Source: Euryodendron excelsum (lineage: Eukaryota; Streptophyta; Magnoliopsida; Ericales; Pentaphylacaceae). Taken from it: a stretch of DNA of 64,000 bases. The translations under genes were made by a program, and so were the position numbers. Under the pieces are notes generated by a model. The model saw nothing but the letters and a program-made list of their open reading frames with translations. It had not been told where the DNA came from and made no database searches. Shown piece after piece: positions 1-10,136 of the stretch; position 1 is the first letter of the stretch, and every line of letters begins with the position of its first letter. Location: NCBI GenBank assembly GCA_033060915.1, contig CM065388.1:39495001-39559000 (forward strand), in the 5' to 3' direction.

Positions 1-591
1 CCCCGGCCCAACCCAATGGGTGAGGCCCAACCTGCGCAAATTAAAGTTGGGGCTGCTTGGCAGGCCCAGATCAGAATTAGAGGGAAGGCCAGCTTTGACT
101 GCCGACCTCCTTCACAGCATAGCCCAAACTGCGAAAAGCGGGCCCAAACCGCTAGCGGTCTTTGCGCATTAAATGCAGAGTTGACTCGCATTAAATGCAC
201 AAGCGGCTGCCCACACGACGTTGACGTGTACGTCTGGTCAGCCGGAATCCTCCACGACAGTGCACCAGACCCTGTAAATAATCAGGCGGCGTCAATGATG
301 ATGCCTACCCAGCAGGCCATGAGAACCTGCTGGTAGGCCAAGGCAAAACACACTCCCTCAAAGATTCTATAAATACCCAAGGCATCGAGAGCCAGGGATG
401 GACAGTTAATTCCAAGTATTCACAACTTTCATTCACCTTTATCGATTAAGCTTGCTAACTTAATCTTCGGAGTGTGATCGGCCCACTAAGGGTCGACCCA
501 TTCTAACCTCCTTGTCTTGCAGGAGATATTTGGACTCATCCATTTGGGGCTTGAGAGTTTGGCCCAGCCTTCCCGAAAAATCCCACTTACA
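1..591 (+). repeat. 5' LTR of Tat element 1 (first 14 bp outside the window)
   Basis: It matches 9546-10136 over its whole length with 18 differences counted by eye, 17 of them transitions, and no net indel. It ends ...CTTACA just before the primer site. A TATA box lies at 368-375. The approximately 3 percent divergence points to a fairly recent insertion, though the high transition share makes dating rough. Confidence 0.93.
368..375 (+). promoter_or_regulatory. TATA box of 5' LTR, Tat element 1
   Basis: The sequence reads TATAAATA about 215 bp before the LTR end, the usual place for an LTR promoter. It is kept unchanged in the 3' LTR at 9913-9920. Confidence 0.7.
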
Positions 592-612
592 ATTAGCGCC
601 GTCTGTGGGAAG
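592..612 (+). other. Primer binding region, Tat element 1
   Basis: Immediately after the LTR the sequence reads TTAGCGCCGTCTGTGGGAA. This closely resembles the TGGCGCCGTCTGTGGGAA stretch seen after the 5' LTR in many plant Tat elements (from memory). I do not assign the tRNA. The first G of TGG appears mutated. Confidence 0.65.
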
Positions 613-2319
613 GCTAAGAAAAATCACGTGTCTAAACAACCGGAGATACAGGGGAGAGAACCACGACGGGAGAGGCTTTGAAGCCTCCTCCAGTAAAGAC
701 CCGACCAACTCGGCGCACTGCCAATCTACACCAGTAGATCGGCAAAGAAGGAGAACACTAAGGTCGGAGATACAAACGCCCGTTGAAAGCCACCAGGAAG
801 CACCAGATGAAATGCGGAGGGATACGGGCTATGTCAGGGACAGAAACTTCCGCAGGAACCACCCTCGGAACCTTACCCCGTCGTCCTCCAGTGGGCGGAT
901 CCCGAGTGAGGATACGCTCCGTGCAGCGGAGAGGGAAATTCGGCGGCGCGGAGAAGAGATAGCCTACCTCACCTCCCAAGTTCGGGCCATGAGGGAGGCG
1001 TTCTCTGGAAGAAATGGGTGCGGGAGAGAAGGGTCCCCAGATCGGGAGTAGGTTACTGGCGCCAGGGACGATCCAGCACCGCCGGTAAGAGGGAGTTACA
1101 CCCCTAGTACCGGGCGTTGCGTTAACAGGCGCACAGGTCGGCGGAGGGGAAGGAGCGAAACCCCGCCAAATAATAATCCAGTTGAAGGAGATCGGCGGAG
1201 AGAGGACTGGGAGAAGTGGTATAACGAAAAGCAGGAGGATAGAAGGTAGCAAACTAAGGAGCGCACAGCCCATGACCTGATGAAAAAGGCCCTTGATCAG
1301 ATTGCATCCACGCCATTCACTGAGGAGATTGAATCCCACCCAATTCCTCTAAAATTCACCCCACCAAAGTTCACCCTCTATGATGGGAAGACCGACCCGA
1401 TTAACCATATTCGGCATTACAAACAGCTTATGATAGTGTGGTGCGGTGACCAGATGCTGATGTGTCGAATCTTCCCCTCTAACCTGGGAAGTGTGGCCTT
1501 ACGGTGGTTTGATAAATTGTCACTTAAGTCCATTTCTAGCTGGAGGCAACTTGTCGAGCTTTTTACAGCTCGTTTCATAGCAAACAACTTACAGCCGAAG
1601 TAGGTTGATTTCTTGCTGACATTACGAAAAGAGGAAGGGGAAGGATTGCGAGTGTACGCCTGACGCTACTGGGAAGCTTGTAACGAAATTGACGAGTGCA
1701 GCAAGCAATTAGCTGTAACTTAGCTCAAGATCGGCTTCCCAGGGAGCATTGCTTGCGACAGTCCTTGATGAAGAAACCAGCTCTCACGATACAGGAACTA
1801 ATGCTCAGGATCGAGCGCTATGCGCGGTTGGACGAAGACATACCCCAGATAGCATCGGCCAAGGTCGGCACTGCTGCCGAAAGGACAAATTAGAAGGATG
1901 CCAAGAAACCCCGGTCAGAAGATAGCGGTCGAGGAAAAAGGGTAACTGAGGGGGTCTATACAGTCTTTAAGGACCCCATCTATAAAATATTACCTCATAT
2001 CCGTGATAAGCCCTTCTTCAAGTGGCCACCAAAGTTGGGAGGAGACCCAGGGACCCGAGACCAGAAGAGGTTCTGTCCATACCACCGTGAGAAGGGACAT
2101 AAGACGGAGCAGTGTCGGCATCTGAAAACTCACTTGGAAGACTTGGCCAAAGCAGGCCACCTTGACCAATTCATTGATCGGGAGAAGACAAAGAATGAAG
2201 TCGAGCAACCGCGGGTAGAGGACGCAGCCCGGAAGGAACCAGAATCAAGGCCGGTTCGGGTAATCAATGTGTTGCACGGTTCGACTGAATCAGGAACCGT
2301 TGACCCACATAGGTACTAA
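613..2319 (+). pseudogene. gag of Tat element 1 (broken)
   Basis: The capsid-type retrotransposon gag core is seen at about 1280-1600 (FTLYDGKTDPINHIRHYKQ, then ALRWFDKL and SWRQLVELFTARF). The zinc finger CPYHREKGHKTEQC is at about 2074-2115. Gag would form the particle and bind element RNA. The frame is cut by stops at about 1049, 1601, 1663 and 1891, several of which look like CAG or CGA changed to TAG or TGA. No clear start codon is left; the N-terminal stretch rich in Arg and Ser begins soon after the primer site. Confidence 0.88.
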
Positions 2320-2352
2320 GCCGAGATACAGAAAGCTGCACACCTAAGGGAA

Positions 2353-2784
2353 GTGATGCAGGTACAACAACCCAGCAAGAAAGCAAAAGTCAGCAGCCGC
2401 CGTGTACCAATTTCTTTCACCGATGAGGATCTTGTGGGAGTGCAGATTCCTTATAATGATGCCTTGGTGGTTACATTAAGAATGGCGGACTACGACGTTA
2501 GAAGACTGCTCATTGACCAGGGGAGTTCATCCGAAGTTATGTACTACAGCCTGTTCAAGCAATTGGGACTCAACGACTCCGACCTCCAACCATCACTTAA
2601 CCCATTGGTCGGATTCAGCTCGGACCCAGTTTGGCCAATGGGGAAGGTGACAATTCCTGTAACAGCTAGAGGAATCACATTGCAAAACGAATTCCTAGTA
2701 GTTAACGTACCTTCCCCCTACAATGCCATCATGGGACGAACCTGGTTGCATCTCATGAGGGCCGTTCCATCTTCATACCATTAG
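2353..2784 (+). pseudogene. Aspartic protease region of Tat element 1
   Basis: The frame holds the retropepsin-like active-site segment LLIDQGSSSEVMYYSLF, where plant Tat elements often have D-x-G-S-S, followed by YNAIMGRTWLH, the usual second protease landmark. It would cleave the Gag-Pol polyprotein. A TAG stop at 2782-2784 separates it from the reverse transcriptase frame, which continues directly in the same phase. Confidence 0.87.
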
Positions 2785-3816
2785 TTGCTTCAGTTTCCGA
2801 CCCTAGCAGGAGTTGGAGAAATCAGGGGAGACCAAGTGGCTGCCAAACAATGTTTCCTAACAGCATGTGCGATGAAGACAAAGCCTGAGAAAGTGCAGAT
2901 GATGGAACTGCATGAAGACACCCCCACTATCGATGATGTGGGACAGACACCCGAGAACAAAGCTGTGGAGGACCTGAAGAAGATATACATTGATCGGCGG
3001 GGAGACAAATACTTCGTCATCGGCACCTCTCTGTCCAAACAAGAGGAAAAATCCCTCATCGAGTTGTTGACGAACTTTCTGAAAGTGTTTGCCTGGACCC
3101 CTTATGATATGCCTGGGATCGGCGCTGATGTTGCTTGTCATCGCCTGAATATAAACCCAAATTGCCGACCTGTCATCCAAAATGGGAGAAGGGCCGCTAT
3201 CCAGCATGTGGATGCTGTCTTGGAGGAAACAGAGAAGCTTTTGGAAGCTGGGGCCATTCGGGAGATCAACTACCCAAGCTGGTTATCAAATACCGTGGTT
3301 GTGAAAAAGAAGGACGGTAAGTGGAGGGTCTGTGTGGACTTCACTGATCTCAACAGGGCATGCCCCAAAGATCCATTCCCCCTGCCCAAAATTGACCAGC
3401 TTGTGGATACAATCGCCGGCTTCGGGAAGATGAGTTTCCTGGATTCTTACCGAGAATACCACCAGATCCCACTCTACCCCGACGACCAAGAAAAAACGGC
3501 CTTCATCACTCTAAGGGGTATTTACTGCTATAGGGTTATGCCCTTTGACCTGAAGAACGCCGGAGCTACGTATCAGCGATTGGTCACAAAGATGTTCAAG
3601 ACGCAGCTTGGCAGAATTGTCGAGGTCTACATCGATGACATGGTGGTAAAAAGCAAATTGAGCAACACCCACTTGGCGGACCTAAAGGAGGTACTCTACA
3701 TCTTGAAGGATTACAAAATGAGGCTGAACGCTTCAAAATGTGTCTTCGGGGTCGGCTCGGGCAAGTTTCTGAGGTTCCTGATCACGCATCGGGGCATTGA
3801 AGTGGACCCACGGTAG
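2785..3816 (+). pseudogene. Reverse transcriptase of Tat element 1
   Basis: Motifs in order: [49 protein letters not shown] and the catalytic [11 protein letters not shown], with both metal-binding aspartates present. The part upstream ([11 protein letters not shown]) is the typical lead-in. A TAG at 3814-3816 stops the frame just before the RNase H part. F-D-L replaces the usual F-G-L in the MPFGLKNA motif, another sign of decay. Confidence 0.92.
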
Positions 3817-4440
3817 ATTAGTGCGATTCAAAGCATTCAAGCCCCAAGGAATGCCAAAGAGGTAAAGAGACTGACAGGAATAGCCGCAGCACTCAACAGG
3901 TTCATCAGCTGTTCATCGGACAGGTGCCGACCCTTCTTCCAGCTCCTAAAGAAACAAAAACAGTTCGAGTGGACCCCGGAATGTGACTCTGCCCTTGCCG
4001 ATCTAAAAAACTACCTAACCAAACCAAACCACCCCTGCTCTCCACCCCCGTTTAGCACGAGGAACTCTTCCTCTACCTTGTAGTGTCAGACCATGCAGTC
4101 AGCGCCGTCCTACTCAGGTAAGAAAACCAGCAACAATTCCCGGTCTACTATGTCAGTAAAACCCTTCTCGGGGCCGAGAGCAGGTACCTACCCCTCCAAA
4201 AGCTGGCACTCGCACTAATAGTAGCATCTCGTAAGTTGGTGCATTACTTCAGAACTCACACCATCAACGTCCTCACTAACCACCAGCTCAAATCTCTGCT
4301 AAGAAAGGTCGACTTCTCTGGAAGAATCGCAAAATGGGCCGTGGAATTAGGGGAATTTGACATCAAGTTTCAACATAGATCGGCAGTAAAGGGGCAGGTT
4401 CATGCAAACTTTGTTGCCGAGTTCTCTGTCGAGATACCAA
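3817..4440 (+). pseudogene. Connection and first RNase H of Tat element 1
   Basis: Reading on from the reverse transcriptase, the translation shows the RT-RNase H linker (RLTGIAAALNRFIS), then the RNase H core (VVSDHAVSAVLL, VYYVSKTLLGAESRYLPLQKLALAL) and its end (WAVELGEFDIKF). At least two in-frame stops and a length change lie near 4040-4125, so it is broken. Confidence 0.85.
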
Positions 4441-5174
4441 TAGAGGTAGAACAAACTCCAGCAATTGGCCAAACGCAACACGAATTCCCCCTGGACCTTT
4501 GGGAACAAACTGATCATTGGCAACTCTACGTGGACGGAGCTTCCAATGATCGGGGGGCAGGATCGGGCATTGTACTCATCACACCAGATGGTCTAACCAT
4601 TAAACAAGCCATCAAGCTCGAGTTCACTGCTTCCAACAATAAGTCTGAATACAAGGCCTTGCTCGCCGGAATACGTCAAGCCATTGAACTTCGAATTCCT
4701 GAAATCGTCATTTATTCGGACTCCCTACTTGTTGTAAACCAAATTACAGGAGAATACGTAGCAAAGAACGACAGAATGACGCAGTACCTAGCAAAAGCCA
4801 ATGAACTACTCGGCCAATTCAAAAACTACAAGCTTCGACAGATCAGCCGAGACAACAACTCACATGTGGATGCCTTGGCAACTTTGGCCACAGCTCTGGA
4901 ATCGGGATCAAAAAGGATGATCAATGTGGAAACCCTTGCCAAACCCAGCATCTTTCGAGAGGAGGAGGAAGCTCTAACAACTGAAAAGCTGGGACCATCA
5001 TGGATGGACCCAATCATCCCTTACCTTGAGAAAGACGAACTACCAGAAGATAAGACTGAAGCTCGGCGAATCAAACATACATCTCTCAGGTATTGGCTGT
5101 CACCAAGTAAGGAGCTTTACAGACGTTCCTTTACAGGTCCATATTTATACTGCGTCCATCCGGACCAAGTATAG
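4441..5174 (+). pseudogene. Second (archaeal-type) RNase H of Tat element 1
   Basis: This domain marks the Tat lineage. The catalytic set is visible: D in LYVDGASNDRGAGSG, E in SEYKALLAGI, D in IYSDSLLVVNQ and D in SHVDALATLA. The domain runs open through about 4500-4900, followed by a spacer toward the integrase. A stop at 5172-5174 parts it from the integrase. Confidence 0.88.
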
Positions 5175-5180
5175 GGCGTC

Positions 5181-6242
5181 TTGTTCGAAATCCACGAGGG
5201 GATATGTGGAAGTCATGTCGGCGGAAGATCGATAGCACATCGAGCCATCTCGCAGGGATACTGGTGGCCTTACATGCAGAAAGATGTAGCCCAGTACATC
5301 CTGAAGTGTGACAAGTGTCAGAGGTTTTCCCCCATCATCCACCAGCCAGCTGAAGATCTCGCCACCATCACCAGTCCGTGGCCTTTCGCTCAGTGGGGAC
5401 TGGACATTGTCGGACCTCTGCCCCGAGCTCCGAGCAACAAAAGGTTTCTCATCGTAACGACTGACTACTTTACCAAATGGGTAGAAGCGGAGCCATTGTC
5501 AAACATCAGGGAAATCGATCCCAAAAGGTTCGTATGGAAAAGCATTGTCACGAGATTCGGGTTGCCCCGTGCCATTGTTTCAGATAACGGCACCCAGTTC
5601 GATGGCAATATCTTTAGATCATTTTGCGAAGGATTGGGGATCAGAAACTATTACTCAACGCCGGCCTACCCCCAATGCAACGGGCAAGCCGAGATTTCAA
5701 ACAAAACCATGCTTAACGGAGTCAAAAAATGACTGGAAAAAGCTAAAGGGAAGTGGACGGAGGAGCTACCCCACGTTCTGTGGTCTTATAGAACAACCCC
5801 AAGAAGGTCTACCGGAGAAACCCCGTTCTCCTTGGCATACAGGGTGGAAGCAGTCATCCCTTTGGAGGTCGGACTACCAACTATCAGATCGGCAGCTTTT
5901 AACACGGGTCTCAACGACCAGACGGTTGCAAGAGACCTGGATCTCGTCGAAGAAAGAAGGGAAACTGCCTTGATCAGGCTCACAGAGTATCAGCAACAGC
6001 TAAAACGTTCTTACAACAAACGGGTCCACCCGAGAAATTTTGCTCCAGGGGATCTAGTTTTACGAAAAGTATTGGGGGCAACCAAGAAGGCGGCAGATGG
6101 AAAGCTCGGTCCAAACTAGGAAGACCCTTACAGAGTGACATCCCAGGTCGGCATTGGCGCATACAGACTAGAGACTGTTGAAGAAGGGAGACAATTGCCG
6201 CGACCATGGAATGTAAGCAACTTGAGGAAATTCTACCAGTAA
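5181..6242 (+). pseudogene. Integrase of Tat element 1
   Basis: The zinc-binding N-terminus (HEGICGSHVG ... CDKCQRF) is followed by the catalytic core with D in WGLDIVGPLP, D in IVSDNGTQF and E in GQAEISNKT. A TGA at 5730-5732 (probably from CGA) breaks the frame and a TAG at 6117-6119 does so again. The C-terminal part (HPRNFAPGDLVLRKV, NLRKFYQ) ends at a TAA at 6240-6242, which looks like the original end of pol. Confidence 0.9.
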
Positions 6243-6363
6243 TACAAAGCTCTATGCGATGTAACAGTCCATGAAATGTGTAAAGCTCTACTGAAGAATC
6301 AATGAAATTGAAGCTGTTCAAACAAGTCTACTCTGAGCACTCTGTGAAACCCACAAAAAACAA

Positions 6364-6830
6364 GTGTAAAAACTTGGTCTTGTCCAAGTTGGACAGGTAG
6401 GCCAAAGAAGGCCAAAACAAAAACGAAGTGTAAAAAACTTGGTCCTGTCCAAGTTGGATAGGTCGGCCAAAGAAGGCCAAAACAAAAACCAAGTGTAAAA
6501 AGCTTGGTCCTGTCCAAGTTGGGTAGGTCGGCCAAAGAAGGCCAAAACAAAAACCAAGTGTAAAAACTTGGTCTTGTCCAAGTTGGACAGGTTGGCCAAA
6601 GAAGGCCAAAACAAAAACCAAGTGTAAAAAAACTTGGTCCTATCCAAGTTGGACAGGTCGGCCAAAGAAGGCCAAAACAAAAACCAAGTGTAAAAAACTT
6701 GGTCCTGTCCAAGTCGGGCAGGTCGGCCAAAGAAGGCCAAAACAAAAACCAAGTGTAAAAACTTGGTCCTGTCCAAGTCGGGCAAGTCGGCCAAAGAAGG
6801 CCATAGCAAAAACCAAGGTAGATTCAGTCC
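6364..6830. repeat. 65-bp tandem repeat between pol and the antisense gene
   Basis: Seven units of about 64-66 bp follow one another. Each holds CTTGGTCCTGTCCAAG, which can fold on itself, and GGCCAAAGAAGGCCAAAAC. The array lies just after pol and before the 3' end of the antisense gene, so between two convergent genes. Because the unit has few stops it gives several long but meaningless reverse-strand reading frames. Confidence 0.93.
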
Positions 6831-6936
6831 ACAACAAAATCAGACAAGACAGATTCAGTAATAAACGACAAAACGAGTTTTTTTCATTAAAAGGCATTGA
6901 TGGTTACAAAAACATCAAAGAAAAGAAAAAGAACAG

Positions 6937-9171
6937 TTATGCCGACTTCTCCCCCGGCTGCGAAATTGCCCCTGGCAAACCACCGACAATCTCTTCCGCA
7001 TCCTTAGGGGGTTCGACAGCGGCCTTCAATTTTTCAGTTCTCTCCTTTTCAGCAGCAGCTTCTTTAGCCGCGGTTTTTAAGATAAGCTCTCGATTGTACT
7101 GGGCATTTGCAAGCACTTTTTTCGGACAAACGATGCCATCCTCGATAGTATCGAAGAAGTCTGGGCAAAGACCCCAAACGTCAGAGGCCTTATCCAATTT
7201 TGCAAAGACAAGGGCGCCGTTCCAACCCTGTCGGAATATGGAGCGACTAAGGTCCATCATCTCTTCGGCCAAACGCTTGGCCCCCCTTTCTTCACCCCTC
7301 TTCAGTGTGGCCTCTTCTTCCACCTTCAGCTTGGCCACTTCGGAGTTAAGGGCCTCGACCTCTGCATTTGCGTTGTGCAGATCTACGGACTGCACATCGA
7401 ACTTCTTTTCGAGGTTGGCCAGATCCTTATCTCTCTTCTCAAAATTGGCTTTCATCAACAAAAGCTCGGCGGAAGCCTGTTCGGCCTGTTTCCTAAAAGT
7501 GATCCGCCCCTTATTTGCCTCGATCCACTCGAGCTTTAAGCGGCCGTGCTCTTCAATGAGTTCCTAGTGAGCCTCGGCAAGCTTCTGGAAGCGCGTCATC
7601 GCCTCCAAGGAATTCAGACAACCCTACACAGATAAGAGAAGGTCATTTCGAGAGCGAATATCCAAAAGAATCTCTAATCAGTTAAAAAGTCGGTGCCGAC
7701 TTACCAGCACCGAGTCATGAAAAGCACCCATAAAGACGGCTGAGTCACTTGCTTCGCCCAGCTTCGCCACGTCTTTTTGCTGAAGGACACTCTTAATAAC
7801 ACCAAATGCCACCTCGGGCTGGTCAATCATAGAATCTGCTGTCGTCATAGGACGGCCTAGAATGTCCTGAGTGATGGTCACAGTTTCGCCGACCTCATCC
7901 ACCGCTCCTTTTCCTTTTTACTTTTTGGGCGCTGGAGTTGGAGGAGTGACATCGGGCCTCCTTTTCCTCTGTTGCCGAGTCTTTGGCCTCTGTTGTACCG
8001 GAGGGGCTTCCTCCACAGGAGTTATCACCAGCTCGGCTGGAGGAGTTTCGGCGGAAGAGGGGGCGGCTGACCTTAGCGGCTGGCCCGCGAGAGCAAACAT
8101 TCTCTCCCTCAGACTCATGTTGTCCTCTTTGTCGGGGGATGGGCTGGAATCCCTTGTTCTTGCAGGAATCTTAACTCGGCGGTCGGGCGCAGTATACGGT
8201 GACGAAGTGGATGCCGAGCTGTGTGATTTCGATCGCGCTTCGTGCCGTCCTTCACCAGCTGGCTCCGATGGAGGAGCAACCGCGACTGTCACGCCTGTAG
8301 GACTGCGCGCCCTTTCGATCGCTATTCCGGTGGGGATCTCCTCGAAGTCTCCTTCGGCACCTTCCTTCGCTAATCTTGCAAGTGTACTCTGGGGAACACC
8401 CGTCTCGGTAATGAAAGTTGAGTATCGCAGTGGGTAGGAAAGCAAAATGTGTGCAGCCCGAGCAACGTATCTTAGTCAACCTTCGCCGACGTAGTTCAAA
8501 ACCCTGTTGAGGTCGTCAGAGTTGACTAACCAGTCACGAGCTTTCGACTGCTTCCCCGTGTCTCCAAAAATTCGAGAGTCAATTTTACTGCACATTGAAA
8601 TTTAAAATGATGCACAGTATGAGAGATCAGCATCAAACCTAGTTCGACGGGCACTCTAGGGCATCGAATCGCCGGTCTATCCTTCTCAGGAACGTTGCCG
8701 AACTCCCATGGACCAGTTACCAAGACCCTAACGTCGTCGACGCCCTTCCCTGAGGAAGGCAGACACTTCACTAACTCTAAGGACTTCTTTACTGCCCGGA
8801 GGCAGACTTTGTAACTACCTCCGACTTTACAAAGAGTGTAGCAGTAGTCCAGTTCGGCAAGGCCCAGGTTCACACCCAGGCGCCGATTTATCTCAAGCAT
8901 GCCAAAAAAGATCCTGTACACGTTCGATGCTAACTGGGATGGCGACACCTTATTTTTTTACTATGAACTTATGAAGAAGAGGGTGAAGGGGAAACTTGAG
9001 TCCCCCTTCTATGATGGCGATGACTGGGAATGGCACTCCCTTCTCAGTCTCGCCCATACGGTAGTCATTGGGGTCGACCAGCTCTAAGCCGATCTCATCT
9101 GGGATGTCAAACCTGGCCCTGAACGAAGCAAGAGCCGACGGACCATCTAGCATTTTACGAAGACCCGCCAT
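6937..9171 (-). pseudogene. Antisense spliced cargo gene of Tat element 1
   Basis: A gene-like chain of open frames runs opposite to gag-pol. It starts at an ATG at 9171 (MAGLRKMLDG...). Its N-terminal third (FPLHPLLHKFIV, then LASNVYRIFFGMLEINRRLG) resembles, from memory, the plant domain called putative gypsy type transposon (PF04195). The middle is rich in Pro, Ser and Arg, and the C-terminal part is a charged coiled coil (DLHNANAEVEALNSEVAKLK). An 81-bp GT-AG intron at 7624-7704 joins two frames in phase 0. Frameshifts near 8949, 8540 and 7915 and stops near 8488 and 7565 show decay. The molecular role of such proteins is not known to me. Confidence 0.75.
7624..7704 (-). other. Phase-0 GT-AG intron in the antisense gene of Tat element 1
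   Basis: On the minus strand the donor reads CTG|GTAAGTCGG (GT at 7704) and the acceptor CTGTGTAG|GG (AG at 7625-7624). Without removal the frame ends within 10 codons. With removal the DSVL end joins GCLNSLEAMTRFQKLAEAH and the frame runs on to the coiled coil, apart from one TAG. Confidence 0.75.
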
Positions 9172-9326
9172 TAGGGGGCAACCGTCAAAACATAGAATAC
9201 AGTGAAGAGCAAAAGAGTTGCGGGCTCAAAGGACACTTATAGTGGTGGGTGCCAAAACAGCTGACGCACACGCTATTTAGGAGGCAAAGGAAAAAGAGCA
9301 AGTGTCTTCTAACTGATTAGGGCGTT

Positions 9327-9337
9327 GCTCTTTTATA
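9327..9337 (-). promoter_or_regulatory. Candidate TATA box of the antisense gene
   Basis: On the minus strand the sequence reads TATAAAAGAGC, about 160 bp before the ATG at 9171. It lies inside the element but outside the LTR (9532-10136). This would let the antisense gene be transcribed independently of the LTR promoter. Confidence 0.6.
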
Positions 9338-9516
9338 CACACCAGAGCCGTCGATTCGTACACGGTAAAACGGCGTTAATCATGACGCTCTGCCGAAGCG
9401 TCACATCGACCGTCGATTCAATAACGCCCCACCAATGAATCTTTTAAAATCCCCGCCATTTATATGGCTGGATGACCGTTATAGCCCTTGGCCGTTTCAG
9501 AAGCCAAAACGACACA

Positions 9517-9531
9517 AAGGCTGGGGGCAAT
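9517..9531 (+). other. Polypurine tract, Tat element 1
   Basis: AAGGCTGGGGGCAAT precedes the TG of the 3' LTR. A GGGGG-containing tract in this place is usual for plant Tat elements and fixes the LTR start. Confidence 0.6.
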
Positions 9532-10136
9532 TGTGGGGAAATAACCCCCGGCCCAACCCAATGGGTGAGGCCCAATCTGCGCAAATTAAAGTTGGGGCTG
9601 TTTGGCAGGCCCATATCAAAATTAGAGGGAAGGCCAGCTTTGACTGCCGACCTCCTTCACAGCATAGCCCAAACTGCGAAAAGCGGGCCCAAACCGCTAG
9701 CGGTCTTTGCGCATTAAATGCAGAGTTGACTCGCATTAAATGCACAAGCGGCTGCCCACGCGACGTTGACGTGCACGTCCGGTCAGCCAGAATCCTCCAC
9801 GACGGTGCGCTAGACCCTGTAAATAATCAGGCGGCGTCAATGATGATGCCTATCCAGCAGGCTATGAGAACCTGCTGGTAGGCCAAGGCAAAACACACTC
9901 CCTCAAAGATTCTATAAATACCCAAGGCATCGAGAGCCAGGGATAGACAGTTAATTCCAAGTATTCACAACTTTCATTCACCTTTATTGATTAAGCTTGC
10001 TAACTTAATCTTCGGAGTGTGATCAGCCCACTAAGGGTCGACCCATTCTAACCTCCTTGTCTTGCAGGAGATATTTGGACTCATCCATTTGGGGCTTGAG
10101 AGTTCGGCCCAGCCTTCCCAAAAAATCCCACTTACA
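9532..10136 (+). repeat. 3' LTR of Tat element 1 (605 bp)
   Basis: It starts TGTGGGG, ends CTTACA and equals 1-591 apart from 18 substitutions. Its TATA box is at 9913-9920. The next bases, CTTTA at 10137-10141, should be the right copy of the target duplication; the left copy lies outside the window. Confidence 0.94.

Larger units (their letters stand above)
1..10136 (+). mobile_element. Tat-lineage Ty3/gypsy LTR retrotransposon 1
   Basis: Two direct repeats match without net gap (1-591 and 9546-10136). Between them lie, in order, a gag with a C-x2-H-x4-H-x4-C finger, protease, reverse transcriptase, RNase H, a second RNase H and an integrase. That order and the second RNase H are the marks of the Tat lineage. 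The right LTR starts TGTGGGG at 9532, so the left LTR lacks only its first 14 bp, which lie before the window. An antisense gene fills 6937-9171, a known habit of Tat elements. The gag-pol frame has many stops, so the element is dead. Its right end at 10136 abuts the middle of a minus-strand gypsy protease gene, so it is nested in that element. Confidence 0.95.

Noticed and set aside
6299..6897. Several long reverse-strand frames with repeated FWPSLADLPNLDRTKF-like text
   Set aside because: They come from the 65-bp array, which lacks stops on that strand in more than one frame. All frames are open alike, so none is a gene.
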